From positions 581,517-645,516 of the forward strand of contig NZ_JH993793.1 of NCBI RefSeq assembly GCF_000316115.1: a stretch of DNA of 64,000 nucleotides, written 5' to 3'. The notes under the pieces are model-generated. The model saw only the letters and a program-made list of their open reading frames with translations. It was not told the DNA's origin and did not search any database. Positions 53,541 to 61,751 of the stretch are shown here, one piece after another (positions within the stretch are counted from its first letter, which is position 1; each line of letters begins with the position of its first letter). Position numbers and translations under genes: made by a program. This DNA is from Leptolyngbya sp. PCC 7375 (GTDB lineage Bacteria > Cyanobacteriota > Cyanobacteriia > Phormidesmidales > Phormidesmidaceae).

Positions 53541-53677
53541 GACTAAATCGACCCCCTTGTTGTAGAGGGCTATAGGTTCGGTTGATTTGATTGATGGAAA
53601 GCTGTAGCGGCCTGAGATTACGGATTGCCCCCTTCGCGGGGTAGCCGCCAATTACGATCTGCCCATCTTATCTCTGT

Positions 53678-54322
53678 CTACCAGTGCAGGATTAGCGGCA
53701 AGGCAGGGCGATAATCTTCTGTACGCCGCGAATCATGATGATCCAAAGTGATTTCCATGAGATGTTCCTGGCCAGATCGCAGTGAGAGGCAATCCGCTTG
53801 TGTAGCCAGCTCTAATACCCCTTCAGTATCTGTTGAGGGAGTGGAAATAATCACCTCACTAACCGTCTGAGGGTTGCGGTTAGGCTGTGGTTTAGGAACT
53901 CCTGGATCTTGGAATGGGCAATAGAAACAGAGCGGTTCAGCAATATTGTGAGAATTTGCGCCCACATGGAAGCCTATGGGTGGTGGAAAGTAAGCGGGTT
54001 GATAATGCCAGCCAGGGAAAGGCATGTCCGAACTGACATTGTCTTTGCGGGGCACAAAAATGATGCCGAATGGCGATGCGGTGGGATCTTTAGCTCGCTC
54101 AGAAAAGAGCAGGCTTCGACCCGGCCCATTTCTTGCTTCATCGGCATCTTGCACCCAGATAAACTCCAGCATGCCATTGGCAAAGTAAAACCGGCGGTTG
54201 GCAGTACCCTGCCCTGGATGAGTGTTTCTCGGTCCTTCTTGAAAACCGTGTTCAAGCAACCGATCAGCTACCTTAGCTTCCGGCTCAACCAGTATAAATA
54301 CGTGATCTAGTGTCATAGTCAT
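53678..54322 (-). CDS. VOC/glyoxalase-like domain protein
   Basis: 214 residues. Starts TMTLDHVFILVEPEAKVADRL, a typical first beta-alpha-beta unit of glyoxalase-like proteins with a potential metal-ligand His; NRRFYFANGMLEFIWVQDAD supplies a second conserved strand with Glu. Function uncertain; related proteins are often annotated 'glyoxalase-like domain'. It is 6 bp downstream of the methyltransferase at 54329. Confidence 0.7.
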   Translation of the reverse strand: MTMTLDHVFILVEPEAKVADRLLEHGFQEGPRNTHPGQGTANRRFYFANGMLEFIWVQDADEARNGPGRSLLFSERAKDPTASPFGIIFVPRKDNVSSDMPFPGWHYQPAYFPPPIGFHVGANSHNIAEPLCFYCPFQDPGVPKPQPNRNPQTVSEVIISTPSTDTEGVLELATQADCLSLRSGQEHLMEITLDHHDSRRTEDYRPALPLILHW

Positions 54323-54328
54323 GGTCGT

Positions 54329-54952
54329 TTATGCGGGCTTTTTGGCCACGATGAACACTGCACTGTTCTTACTCGGTTGCCATTGGTAATCTAGTTCAAA
54401 TCCAGCCTGGGTTAAACTGTCGGCCAATGCTTGCACGGTGAGAACCTGAACAAACGGAAAAAATCCGAGGACTCGCCCAATGGGCGCGATCAGCTTAAAC
54501 CAGCCCATGGTGTCTCCTATGCAGACGGTGCTGGTGACGAAGAGACCACCCGGTCTAAGCATTTGATACACCCGAGCGATCGCAGCCTCTTGATTGGGTA
54601 GCAGGTGCAAAATGCTGAGGCCTAGCACCGCGTCTAGGCTCTGATCAGGACTGTCGAAGTCTTCAATGGCGGCCTGTTCAAAGGTCACGTTATGGATGTG
54701 CTCAGCCTCGGCCTTGCCCTGGGCAATGGCAATCATGTTGGCAGAGAAATCAATGGCGCGGATGTGCTTGACATAGGGGGCATGGAGGATAGCCGTTGAC
54801 CCCGTACCGCAGCCGATTTCCAGCACGTCCATGTCGGGTCGAAAGTAGTCGCGGGTGACCGCTAGTTTTTTCTGATAAGCGGCTTCATCGGCGATGGGCT
54901 GCTTAGCGTATTTCTCGGCAATTTTGTCCCAAAATTTACTGGCTTGAGCCAT
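54329..54952 (-). CDS. class I SAM-dependent methyltransferase
   Basis: 207 residues with VLEIGCGTGSTAILHAPYV (SAM-binding motif I, about 45-63), AIDFSANMIAIAQ (motif II) and LDAVLGLSILHLLPNQEAA (motif IV). A hydrophobic segment (FKLIAPIGRVLGFFPFVQVLT) in the C-terminal part may contact a lipid or quinone substrate. Followed by the VOC protein 6 bp later and preceded by the P-loop protein by 10 bp. Confidence 0.82.
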   Translation of the reverse strand: MAQASKFWDKIAEKYAKQPIADEAAYQKKLAVTRDYFRPDMDVLEIGCGTGSTAILHAPYVKHIRAIDFSANMIAIAQGKAEAEHIHNVTFEQAAIEDFDSPDQSLDAVLGLSILHLLPNQEAAIARVYQMLRPGGLFVTSTVCIGDTMGWFKLIAPIGRVLGFFPFVQVLTVQALADSLTQAGFELDYQWQPSKNSAVFIVAKKPA

Positions 54953-54962
54953 GGTTCAGCTC

Positions 54963-55493
54963 CTATGTAATGTTGTTATGTGCCGATATGGTCTGGTAAA
55001 ACTGGGCGATGTCTTGGCGCGATCGCAAGTGAAAAACTTGCTTTGTGGCCTTAGCCGTTTCCACATAGTCTCGATACCGGGGTGTCAGTTTGGCATGGCA
55101 CAGCCGGACGGTGGCATAGCTTTTCAGCGTGCTGCGCAACAGTGGACTATTTTCTGGCCAACCGGCAGGGGTTACCCATGCCCCTTGCAGAAAGCGTTTG
55201 GTCACCCACCAGTAATGTTGCACTACGGGCATATCGAGATAGACCAAGGTGTCGGCCACTGCCAAACGCTCCCATACGGTATCCAATGAGCCAAAGCCAT
55301 CCACGATCCACTGGTCTTGCTTTAGTAGCGCATCATGGGCAGCTTTGAACTCGGCGTGGGGGACTTCGCCACCACCAGGCTGGTACTGCAGCAAATCAAG
55401 CGGCACCCAGGGTAAGCCAGTCATGTCAGCCATGCGTTTGCTTAAAGTGGATTTGCCACCGCCCGTATTCCCAAATACAGCGATTTTGTTCAT
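54963..55493 (-). CDS. P-loop NTPase, adenylate-kinase/topology-modulation-like
   Basis: 176 residues. Walker A is FGNTGGGKSTLSKRMA (residues 6-21), with the kinase-type segment DGFGSLDTVWERLAVADTLVYLD. This is the pattern of the DNA topology modulation protein FlaR-like group of small kinase-fold ATPases, whose substrates are mostly unknown. Part of the same closely spaced minus-strand run. Confidence 0.75.
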   Translation of the reverse strand: MNKIAVFGNTGGGKSTLSKRMADMTGLPWVPLDLLQYQPGGGEVPHAEFKAAHDALLKQDQWIVDGFGSLDTVWERLAVADTLVYLDMPVVQHYWWVTKRFLQGAWVTPAGWPENSPLLRSTLKSYATVRLCHAKLTPRYRDYVETAKATKQVFHLRSRQDIAQFYQTISAHNNIT

Positions 55494-55514
55494 TGGTTTA
55501 CTCTCCAGCTGCTT

Positions 55515-55955
55515 TTATGACGATACTTCCTGACCGATTCCATGTTGCTTGGAAAATGGGTTCCGCCACCACCATGCCGACCATATGATGAATAACAGCG
55601 CAGCCATTTCCATAATCATATGCAAGGTATCGTCTAGATCGGTTGTGCCATTGTTGATCTCAAACGCGAAGGTAATCGCAGCAGCAATAATATTCGCCCA
55701 ACGATTTGCACCATAGGGCAATAGTCGAGAGAGGAGAACCATGGAAATCGGCACTGAAGCCACAAAACCACCGAAGAGCAACAGATTTTCTGTTATCTGA
55801 ATGCCATTGAATGTCCCGGTCATTACTTGTTCAATGAAGCCAGGCTCAACAAATTCATGGATATCCCGAAATATTGTATTGAAGAGATAAAACATCCACA
55901 GAGTGGATAGCTTGGCTTTCATCGCCATTGTCAGTATTTGTTTCTGTAAATTCAT
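55515..55955 (-). CDS. DUF6326-like small membrane protein
   Basis: 146 residues with four hydrophobic helices (about 18-35, 50-75, 85-105, 110-128). The pattern LWMFYLFNTIFRDIHEF at the start and INNGTTDLDDTLHMIMEMAA towards the end resemble DUF6326 family proteins. Function unknown. Its start overlaps the stop of the preceding gene (ATGA), so the two are coupled. Confidence 0.6.
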   Translation of the reverse strand: MNLQKQILTMAMKAKLSTLWMFYLFNTIFRDIHEFVEPGFIEQVMTGTFNGIQITENLLLFGGFVASVPISMVLLSRLLPYGANRWANIIAAAITFAFEINNGTTDLDDTLHMIMEMAALLFIIWSAWWWRNPFSKQHGIGQEVSS

Positions 55956-56215
55956 GGTTGTTCTCCTTTGTCTGAATTTTTGTTTGTTTGAGCCGGCATG
56001 ACCGAGACCAGCGGCAACCCCAAATCACGCACCTTAATCAGCAGGCCATAGAGCGCGGCTTGATCCACCACCGGGCCAGACAACAGCGTTTCACCGTTGT
56101 CCTTGAGTGCGATCTCAAATCCCTCAAACCAATGGCTCCAATGGGGAGCAAGATGTCCCTTGACACAAATTTCGTACTGGGGACAATTTTCGGCTGAGAT
56201 ATGGGTTTGACTCAT
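55952..56215 (-). CDS. small conserved hypothetical protein
   Basis: 87 residues, soluble. The pattern HWSHWFEGFEIALKDNGETL, then GPVVDQAALYGLLIKVRDLG, is one I associate with small proteins encoded beside MalT-like LuxR regulators in several phyla. Function unknown. It lies 140 bp downstream of the regulator gene and is probably one of its targets. Confidence 0.6.
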   Translation of the reverse strand: MSQTHISAENCPQYEICVKGHLAPHWSHWFEGFEIALKDNGETLLSGPVVDQAALYGLLIKVRDLGLPLVSVMPAQTNKNSDKGEQP

Positions 56216-56357
56216 GGGAGTTGCAATTGTCTTGCTCCTCTAATACCAAATCCGAATTTGGTAGAACAACTCAAAAATACAAAGGGATGTGGGGAGCCGT
56301 TATCCCCAGATGTGGGGATTCAAGGAGGAGTCCCGTGGGGATTAATGTGAGGAGTCG

Positions 56358-59144
56358 CTAAATCAGATTCAGCTCTGCGGCTCGTTTCACAGCGGCCCGA
56401 CGATTGGTGACATTCAGTTTGCTGTAAATCCGCTTGGTATGGGTACGCACTGTACTCAAGGCCACGACCAGTTCACGGGCAATTTCTGGGCCAGACAGTT
56501 CGGTACTGAGTAATCGCAAAACATCCAGTTCTCGTTGGCTGAGGGGTTCGATTAAAGGTTGGGGATTAGGTACACCAGAAGCAGGAGCCACGTCATTCTG
56601 TGGCTGCCCCCAGGCTGCTAATGTGGTCAATAGCCGCTCAGTGTAAGTGGGAGTAATACCGTGAGTCATGGCCTCTCGCAGCAGTCGCGCCATCGGGGTT
56701 CCACAGTCTGCAAAGATGCGAACATGGCCCTCTGGTTCGGCCAGGGTCAAGGCCCGTTCTAGCGACATGACCGCAGCCGAAACATCTCCCTGAGCCTCCC
56801 CCGCCAGGGCCAGAACCACCAAAATTTTGATGACACTGCCAGTGCGCTCCTCGGCTTCTGCAGCTGCTAACAATCGATTTAGGAGTCCGACCGCCTGATG
56901 AATAACCTCGTCTGTGCGATGGCCCTGGCGGGCCGGTCTTTGACCATCGCGCCTGTATTGAGCGATCAAGACTCTGGCCAAGGTCAGGTGTTCGTATTCG
57001 CGCAGGTAGCTTGGCTGATCGTCTACCGACAGACCGCGATCGCTCACCCAGCCCAGTGCTTCAGTCAGCCTGCCCTGCCTTAACCACAACCGCACCTTTA
57101 AAGCCTCAACTGGGCGCACATCCGGAACGGGCGATCTACGGTATAACCGTGCGGCCTCCTGCAGATGGTCAAGGGCAGCGTCTAAGTCCCCCTGAGCCAC
57201 CTTTAATTGGGCCTTTACCACCCACCAAAGATAGTCAGCCGCCGATACCGAAACCTGCTCATGCAGAGCCTCACCCCTGAATAGCAGCTGACTAGCAGTT
57301 TCCAAATCTCCCTGTTCGTAGCAAATCTCGCTTAATACCAAATACAGCTCTGCCGTCCCCTGCAGAATCGGCCCGCTTTGCGCCGCCAGTTGTAAGGACT
57401 GTTCACAGGTTTTGACGGCTGCCCGGAGACGCCCCTGCGCCATACCCATATTCGCGAGAATGAAGGTGGCAGCAACTACAATCTGGATACCGCCCAGCTT
57501 TTGAAAAAACATCAATCCCTCGGCGAAGGATCGGTGCGCAGCTTCTACATTGCCGCTGGCCCAATAGGCCAGACCGAGGAAGGCTGCGGTCGTACCCCGT
57601 TCATAATCATCATCGGTTGATAATAATGCCAGGGCTTGCTGGGCATAGGTCAGGGTGCTGGCGAAATCACCCAGCGCTTGGGCACGAAAGGCACGGGCAT
57701 TAGCAATGGAGGCTGGTAAAGACCGATACTGCTCTTCATCTATCCCGATCCGTTGCGCCCCTTGGGGAGCGGAGGCATCACCCGGAAAGGTCTGCCCTAA
57801 CTGCACCAACCCTCGTTCAGCATCTTGTAAACGGGTTTCAACCTCCTCTAGCTGGCCAGCGTTCAACAATACCAGCGCATAGGCAACACTCAGAGCGGGT
57901 CGGGCGCGAATCAGCGGGTCGGGCAGCGCCTTTATCCAGCTCAACACCGTGGCTTCCTGCTGACGCCTGCGCATGGTGGGCCACACCTGTTCGATCAGAT
58001 CTGCCGCTCGCTCAAAATCCTGGGCAGCCAGGGCATGACGAATCGCATCAGAGAACAGATCATGTTGCTCATACCACTCACTCGCCCGACCGTGCAGGCT
58101 GGGCATACGTTCTGGCCACTCCATCAGGGCATGGGCCTGGAGAACATCGGCAAACAGGTGATGGTAACGGTACCATTGGCGCTTGTTATCTAATGGAATG
58201 ATAAACAGGTTGCCACGCTCCAGCGTTTCCAACATGCCCTGGCCACTGTTTTGGTCAGTGACGGCATCACAGACGGCATCACACAGAGAACCACTCAAGC
58301 GTTCTAAAACGGCGGTTTGCAACAAAAAGCGACGGACGCGCTCCGGTTGCCGCTGTAAGACTTCTTCCATTAGATAGTCCACAATGTAGCGATCATCCCC
58401 CGAAAAAGCCGCCACGAAATCAGGGATGTCCTCGCGCCCTTGCAGGGATAGAGCCGCTAGTTGCAGCCCTGCAATCCAGCCTTCTGTCCGCTGCTCCAAG
58501 GCGGACACCTCCATTGCCGAAATCTCCAACCCCATCCTCTGGGTAAGGAAAGCTGCAGCTTCATCCGGCGTGAACCGCAGATCGCTCACCCTGAGCTCGG
58601 TCAATTCTTCGCGGGACCTTAAACGAGCCAGGGATAAGGGTGGATCGGCACGGCTGGCAATAATCAAATGCATTTGGGGAGGCAAATGGTTGATCAAAAA
58701 GCCAATCGCGCTATGAATTGTCTGGGTCTCGATCCCATGGTAATCGTCAAGGATCAGGACAAGATCCGCTTCAACTGCAGTGAGTTCATTCAGCAACGTC
58801 ATCAAGACCGACTCAATTGGGGGTGGTTGCGGTGATTGCAGTAACGAGAGCGATCGCTCTCCGAGGCTGGGTTGAATTTTCTGCAGAGCGGTGATCAGAT
58901 AGGTCCAGAAAAAAGTAGGATCATTGTCGCTTTGATCTAAAGAAACCCAGGCAACGTGTCTATTTGGTACAGCCGCTACCCATTCTGCCAACAGCGTCGT
59001 TTTGCCAAATCCTGCCGGGGCTGAGACCAGTGTTAGTTTACGCTTTGGGTTAATGCGCTCTACCAGCCTCGGGCGCGAGACTAGGCCAGCAGACCATTGG
59101 GGGAGATAGAGCTTGGTCTCCAGCAGAGGGATTCCTGCAATCAT
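56358..59144 (-). CDS. MalT-like LuxR-family transcriptional regulator (STAND ATPase)
   Basis: 928 residues. N-terminal nucleotide-binding domain with Walker A VSAPAGFGKTTLLAEW (about 40-55) and Walker B LVLILDDYHGIE (about 130-141), a winged-helix/helical part, a long TPR-like region (about 400-830), and a C-terminal LuxR helix-turn-helix (LSQRELDVLRLLSTELSG; VALSTVRTHTKRIYSKLNV). An ATP- and ligand-gated activator; the inducer is unknown. The downstream genes with the same orientation, starting at 56215, are its likely regulon. Confidence 0.92.
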   Translation of the reverse strand: MIAGIPLLETKLYLPQWSAGLVSRPRLVERINPKRKLTLVSAPAGFGKTTLLAEWVAAVPNRHVAWVSLDQSDNDPTFFWTYLITALQKIQPSLGERSLSLLQSPQPPPIESVLMTLLNELTAVEADLVLILDDYHGIETQTIHSAIGFLINHLPPQMHLIIASRADPPLSLARLRSREELTELRVSDLRFTPDEAAAFLTQRMGLEISAMEVSALEQRTEGWIAGLQLAALSLQGREDIPDFVAAFSGDDRYIVDYLMEEVLQRQPERVRRFLLQTAVLERLSGSLCDAVCDAVTDQNSGQGMLETLERGNLFIIPLDNKRQWYRYHHLFADVLQAHALMEWPERMPSLHGRASEWYEQHDLFSDAIRHALAAQDFERAADLIEQVWPTMRRRQQEATVLSWIKALPDPLIRARPALSVAYALVLLNAGQLEEVETRLQDAERGLVQLGQTFPGDASAPQGAQRIGIDEEQYRSLPASIANARAFRAQALGDFASTLTYAQQALALLSTDDDYERGTTAAFLGLAYWASGNVEAAHRSFAEGLMFFQKLGGIQIVVAATFILANMGMAQGRLRAAVKTCEQSLQLAAQSGPILQGTAELYLVLSEICYEQGDLETASQLLFRGEALHEQVSVSAADYLWWVVKAQLKVAQGDLDAALDHLQEAARLYRRSPVPDVRPVEALKVRLWLRQGRLTEALGWVSDRGLSVDDQPSYLREYEHLTLARVLIAQYRRDGQRPARQGHRTDEVIHQAVGLLNRLLAAAEAEERTGSVIKILVVLALAGEAQGDVSAAVMSLERALTLAEPEGHVRIFADCGTPMARLLREAMTHGITPTYTERLLTTLAAWGQPQNDVAPASGVPNPQPLIEPLSQRELDVLRLLSTELSGPEIARELVVALSTVRTHTKRIYSKLNVTNRRAAVKRAAELNLI

Positions 59145-59202
59145 AGGCTCACCGAAGCAGTCATGACTATATCATCATGCTTCTAGAGATCGCTGGCAAA
59201 AT

Positions 59203-59433
59203 AGTTACAGGTTAAATGCTAAGGACAAAGAGACTGAATTACCCAGTGGTTTTTGTCACGGAGATGTTCATTTAGAGAACGTGAAGGTTGATGGCATGTT
59301 TCCGACTATCATGGCACTACCAGCACAACCAGGCGTTACTTGGGGAACTGATTGGTTGAATGACCTCTCGTACTTCGATGCTCACTTCAAAATGATTCAA
59401 GATTTTGCAAGACTTACTCATAGATTCCCATAG
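59203..59433 (+). pseudogene. remnant of an aminoglycoside-phosphotransferase-family gene
   Basis: A frame ending at TAG 59431 reads LPSGFCHGDVHLENVKVDG, which carries the HGDxHxxN catalytic-loop motif of APH/choline-kinase-like enzymes. The DFD metal motif expected soon after is missing; the frame runs on into WGTDWLNDLSYFDAHFKMIQ. There is no start codon context and the N-terminal lobe is absent. Possibly a decayed gene beside the cassette array, with the opposite orientation. Confidence 0.45.
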
Positions 59434-59462
59434 CAAAAGGTTTTAACAACAACCTATAGTCA

Positions 59463-59548
59463 GCCCAACGACTAAGATAAGCGGCGACCAGTACCTTTAC
59501 ATTCACATCAGCAATCATCGTTCGTCCACCTCAGGGCCTATGTTAGCC
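59463..59548 (-). other. attC site of the nucleotidyltransferase cassette
   Basis: On the minus strand: R'' box GGCTAAC (59548-59542), L'' GTGGACGA, L' TCGCCGC, R' box GTTGGGC (59469-59463). L'' pairs with L' at six of seven positions if one A is left unpaired, the usual extrahelical base. The stop codon of the nucleotidyltransferase lies inside R'', as is common for cassette genes. Confidence 0.7.
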
Positions 59549-60328
59549 AGCCTTCGGCGGCGGATCGCCTGCCCTGGATAGCTCCAATTCTTGAAGTAGC
59601 AATTGCCCCCAGGCCACCGCTTTCGCGTGGTGTTCTTTTAGGTCAGAAGGGTCTCCTACAAACATGATGTCTCGCAATTGATTGTATACGGGGCCTGGAA
59701 GATCTCGCTGAAGATAACGCATCCCGAAGTCCCAGCGTGTGGAACAATATCGCATGCGAAGCAGTTCCACGAGTGGCTTAAGCGTGTACCCCCAAAACGC
59801 GGCAAGGGCTTCCGCCTCTTGGCCGCGATAGATCGCCTTTTGGACGAAACTCTGACTCACGGAAAACCACTCCTCGAGGTCTTGACTGCGCTTGGCCCGG
59901 CGAGTTTCCTGCGAGTCCCTCTCTGAGGGCTTAAACCGTAGCCACTCCCCTTTGTCGAAGAGTGGCTTTAACTTCCCGTGGCGTTCAGGGTCGAGATACT
60001 CGCCGTAGGCTCCTTTCTGGAAAACACACACATCGACTAATAGGAAGTCTCCGCCAGCAGCCAGCTTGAAGTAGCGGCCAGGAGGCTCAGGGTGGCTAGC
60101 TACTACGGGCGACACCTCTTCTAGGGCCGACTGGATAGTGGCGTAAAAGGGTTCTTCTGCGTTTGCACCATCCAACAGGAAATTTAAGTCGATATCGGAG
60201 TACTCATCCACAAGATCGAACGCGGCACTCCCGCCTTCCCAGCCCGCCAGAACAAAAGGCAGGGTGCTTGACGCATTGCTCAAGGCACTGACGATGCGAT
60301 CACGGAGAGTGGTGCGGCGAATTTCCAT
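59543..60328 (-). CDS. cassette-borne nucleotidyltransferase-domain protein
   Basis: About 261 residues from the ATG at 60328 (MEIRRTTLRDRIVSAL), 16 bp after the attC core of the preceding cassette. The active-site pattern GGSAAFDLVDEYSDIDLNF (about residues 30-50) has the G-S...D-x-D layout of pol-beta-type nucleotidyltransferases such as aminoglycoside adenylyltransferases; a helical C-terminal domain follows. Whether it modifies a drug, tRNA or protein cannot be told. It uses clearly different codons from its neighbours, including a GC-rich C-terminus that runs into attC. Confidence 0.78.
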   Translation of the reverse strand: MEIRRTTLRDRIVSALSNASSTLPFVLAGWEGGSAAFDLVDEYSDIDLNFLLDGANAEEPFYATIQSALEEVSPVVASHPEPPGRYFKLAAGGDFLLVDVCVFQKGAYGEYLDPERHGKLKPLFDKGEWLRFKPSERDSQETRRAKRSQDLEEWFSVSQSFVQKAIYRGQEAEALAAFWGYTLKPLVELLRMRYCSTRWDFGMRYLQRDLPGPVYNQLRDIMFVGDPSDLKEHHAKAVAWGQLLLQELELSRAGDPPPKAG

Positions 60329-60343
60329 GCACTTCCTTGGTCT

Positions 60344-60429
60344 GGCTAACGGGGAACTGAGCGGCGGCCAATATTTTTGCATCGATAGCCTGGATTATAG
60401 ATTCCGTCCGCTCCTGCATAAGGTTAGGC
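60344..60429 (-). other. attC site downstream of the PH-domain cassette
   Basis: On the minus strand: R'' GCCTAAC (60429-60423), L'' AGCGGACGG (60412-60404), L' CCGCCGCT (60368-60361), R' GTTAGCC (60350-60344). L'' and L' pair completely except for one extrahelical A. A second R''-L'' like half (GCCTAAC at 60472-60466, then GCGGACGA) lies just upstream and is nearly identical to the left half of the site at 59548, so a longer 129-bp reading is possible. Confidence 0.8.
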
Positions 60430-60603
60430 AGCAAGTCCAGGGGCATCGTCCGCATCAGGGCCTATGTTAGGCTGTAATCACTTACTTCAAGGAATTCATG
60501 AATATGGTGCGTTCTCAAGAATCTATTTGCAGAGAGATAGAAAAGGATAGAAGCAGGTGATGCGTTAGTCACGCTACGCTTGCTAACTTTCCTGATCGGT
60601 TGA

Positions 60604-60981
60604 CTAATTCATCAGTACATAGTGTGCCAAAATTTTCTGAACTTCAAAGATCTTTCCTTCACTACGTTTGAACTCTCGCTCAATGGGATATGACTCACCT
60701 GAAATCCAAATCTTCATTTCAGCATCTCGATCAAAACCACCAGCAGTCTCCACTGCAAAATGGGTAATAGATTTATAGGGTAGCGAGTGATACTCCTTCT
60801 TTTTACCTGTCAGTCCTTGAACATCGACAAGGATCAAGCGATGCTCTGTAAAAACAAAGAAGTCTTGCATCAATTTGAAACCTTTAATGATTTTCTCGCC
60901 ATTCAAAAGTATTTTACTAAGCTCTTGTTCTAATAGTCCTAAATCAGCTTCAGAAGCATTGTCAAAAATGGCATCTAGCAT
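60604..60981 (-). CDS. PH-domain (bPH/DUF1696-type) protein in a cassette
   Basis: 125 residues of a bacterial pleckstrin-homology fold: LNGEKIIKGFKLMQDFFVFTEHRLILVDVQG, then KKEYHSLPYKSITHFAVETAG and a final helix. These small proteins occur across bacteria, role unclear, possibly envelope stress. It lies between attC sites in the array orientation. Its cassette is large (about 1 kb) and has ~390 bp of extra DNA upstream. Confidence 0.85.
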   Translation of the reverse strand: MLDAIFDNASEADLGLLEQELSKILLNGEKIIKGFKLMQDFFVFTEHRLILVDVQGLTGKKKEYHSLPYKSITHFAVETAGGFDRDAEMKIWISGESYPIEREFKRSEGKIFEVQKILAHYVLMN

Positions 60982-61028
60982 AGTTCAATTTTCTCTACTT
61001 GATGTGCATAGACAGTGTAAATAGGCAG

Positions 61029-61250
61029 TCATTGATTTTTGCGGGATATATTGCCGTTATTAGCGATGGTACGTCGCAGCACGTTAATGAGCATAATTTT
61101 ACAGTCTATTTTGATTATATTTATTACAACCCAACATGACACGACCTGTATAAAACAAAACAAACCTACTCCTAAATTGTGAAAGCCACAAAGTTGTAGC
61201 AACAGATTTAATCCAAAACCCATATTGGCTAGTGATATAGCATTTCCCAC
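61029..61250 (-). CDS. possible small membrane protein in the same cassette
   Basis: 73 residues with one or two hydrophobic stretches (NLLLQLCGFHNLGVGLFCFI and VVSCWVVINII). Not recognised; no clear ribosome site. It could be a decayed TM-type gene or a chance frame. It is listed because otherwise 390 bp of the cassette are unexplained. Confidence 0.25.
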   Translation of the reverse strand: MGNAISLANMGFGLNLLLQLCGFHNLGVGLFCFIQVVSCWVVINIIKIDCKIMLINVLRRTIANNGNISRKNQ

Positions 61251-61370
61251 TCAAACGAAGTGCACTAGCATCGCTAACTGAAAGGCTTTTTAGCTTCAAG
61301 TATGTACCTCAACAGATAGGGAAAAATATATATCTTGGATTCAATCAGAAACATTGATCAACATGTGGAT

Positions 61371-61457
61371 GGCTAACGATTATAGTTGAGCCGCGAACGC
61401 CGCTTAGTCAGCGTCGTCGGGCTAACCGCGTTCGTCGGCTCCAACGAGTTGTTAAGT
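61371..61457 (-). other. attC site, mini-cassette copy 1
   Basis: On the minus strand: R'' ACTTAAC, then L'' GTTGGAGCCGACGAACGC, an asymmetric loop, L' GCGTTCGCGGCTCAAC, and R' GTTAGCC at the 61371 end. The arms pair over 16 bp with two extrahelical bases (G and A). This is the textbook imperfect-palindrome design of attC. The six bases after the conserved G of R' differ from copy 2, because they belong to the neighbouring cassette. Confidence 0.88.
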
Positions 61458-61746
61458 CGTAGCGGGGATAACTCTCTTTTAGGCTTCCCAAGCACTAACA
61501 GATAACTGATATATAATACTTTTAGCCTCCTAGATAACATTTTTATCCGCTGCCGATTTAACGATTATAGTTGAGCCGCGAACGCCGCTTAGTCAGCGTC
61601 GTCGGGCTAACCGCGTTCGTCGGCTCCAACGAGTTGTTAAGTCGTAGCGGGGATAACTCTCTTTTAGGCTTCCCAAGCACTAACAGATAACTGATATATA
61701 ATACTTTTAGCCTCCTAGATAACATTTTTATCCGCTGCCGATTTAA
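61377..61746 (-). repeat. two identical 185-bp mini-cassettes in tandem
   Basis: Units 61377-61561 and 61562-61746 appear identical base for base. On the minus strand each runs from TTAAATCGGCAGCGG to ATAATCG, so the junctions fall exactly between the G and TT of the attC core, where integron integrases cut. Each unit contains one complete attC and only ~100 bp of other sequence. A frame of 55 codons (MLSRRLKVLY...) runs through the body and attC but has no ribosome site. Confidence 0.9.
61556..61642 (-). other. attC site, mini-cassette copy 2
   Basis: Same arms as copy 1. Here both outer boxes fit the consensus fully: R'' ACTTAAC (RYYYAAC) and R' GTTAAAT (GTTRRRY, 61562-61556). Confidence 0.88.
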
Positions 61747-61751
61747 CAATT

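Larger units (their letters stand above)
59463..61747 (-). mobile_element. integron-type gene cassette array without visible integrase
   Basis: Four sites with attC architecture lie at 59463-59548, 60344-60429, 61371-61457 and 61556-61642. All are 86-87 bp and in the same orientation, with minus-strand genes between them. Cassette contents in order from the high-coordinate side are two identical 185-bp mini-cassettes, a PH-domain gene cassette and a nucleotidyltransferase cassette. An additional GTTAAAT core at 61741-61747 marks the outer boundary. No intI gene is recognisable in the window, so it is either a cassette cluster lacking an integrase or the integrase lies elsewhere. Confidence 0.8.

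Noticed and set aside
61558..61749. A 63-residue protein in the mini-cassette
   Set aside because: Half of it is a translation of the attC palindrome and no ribosome-binding site is present; an unsupported coding call.
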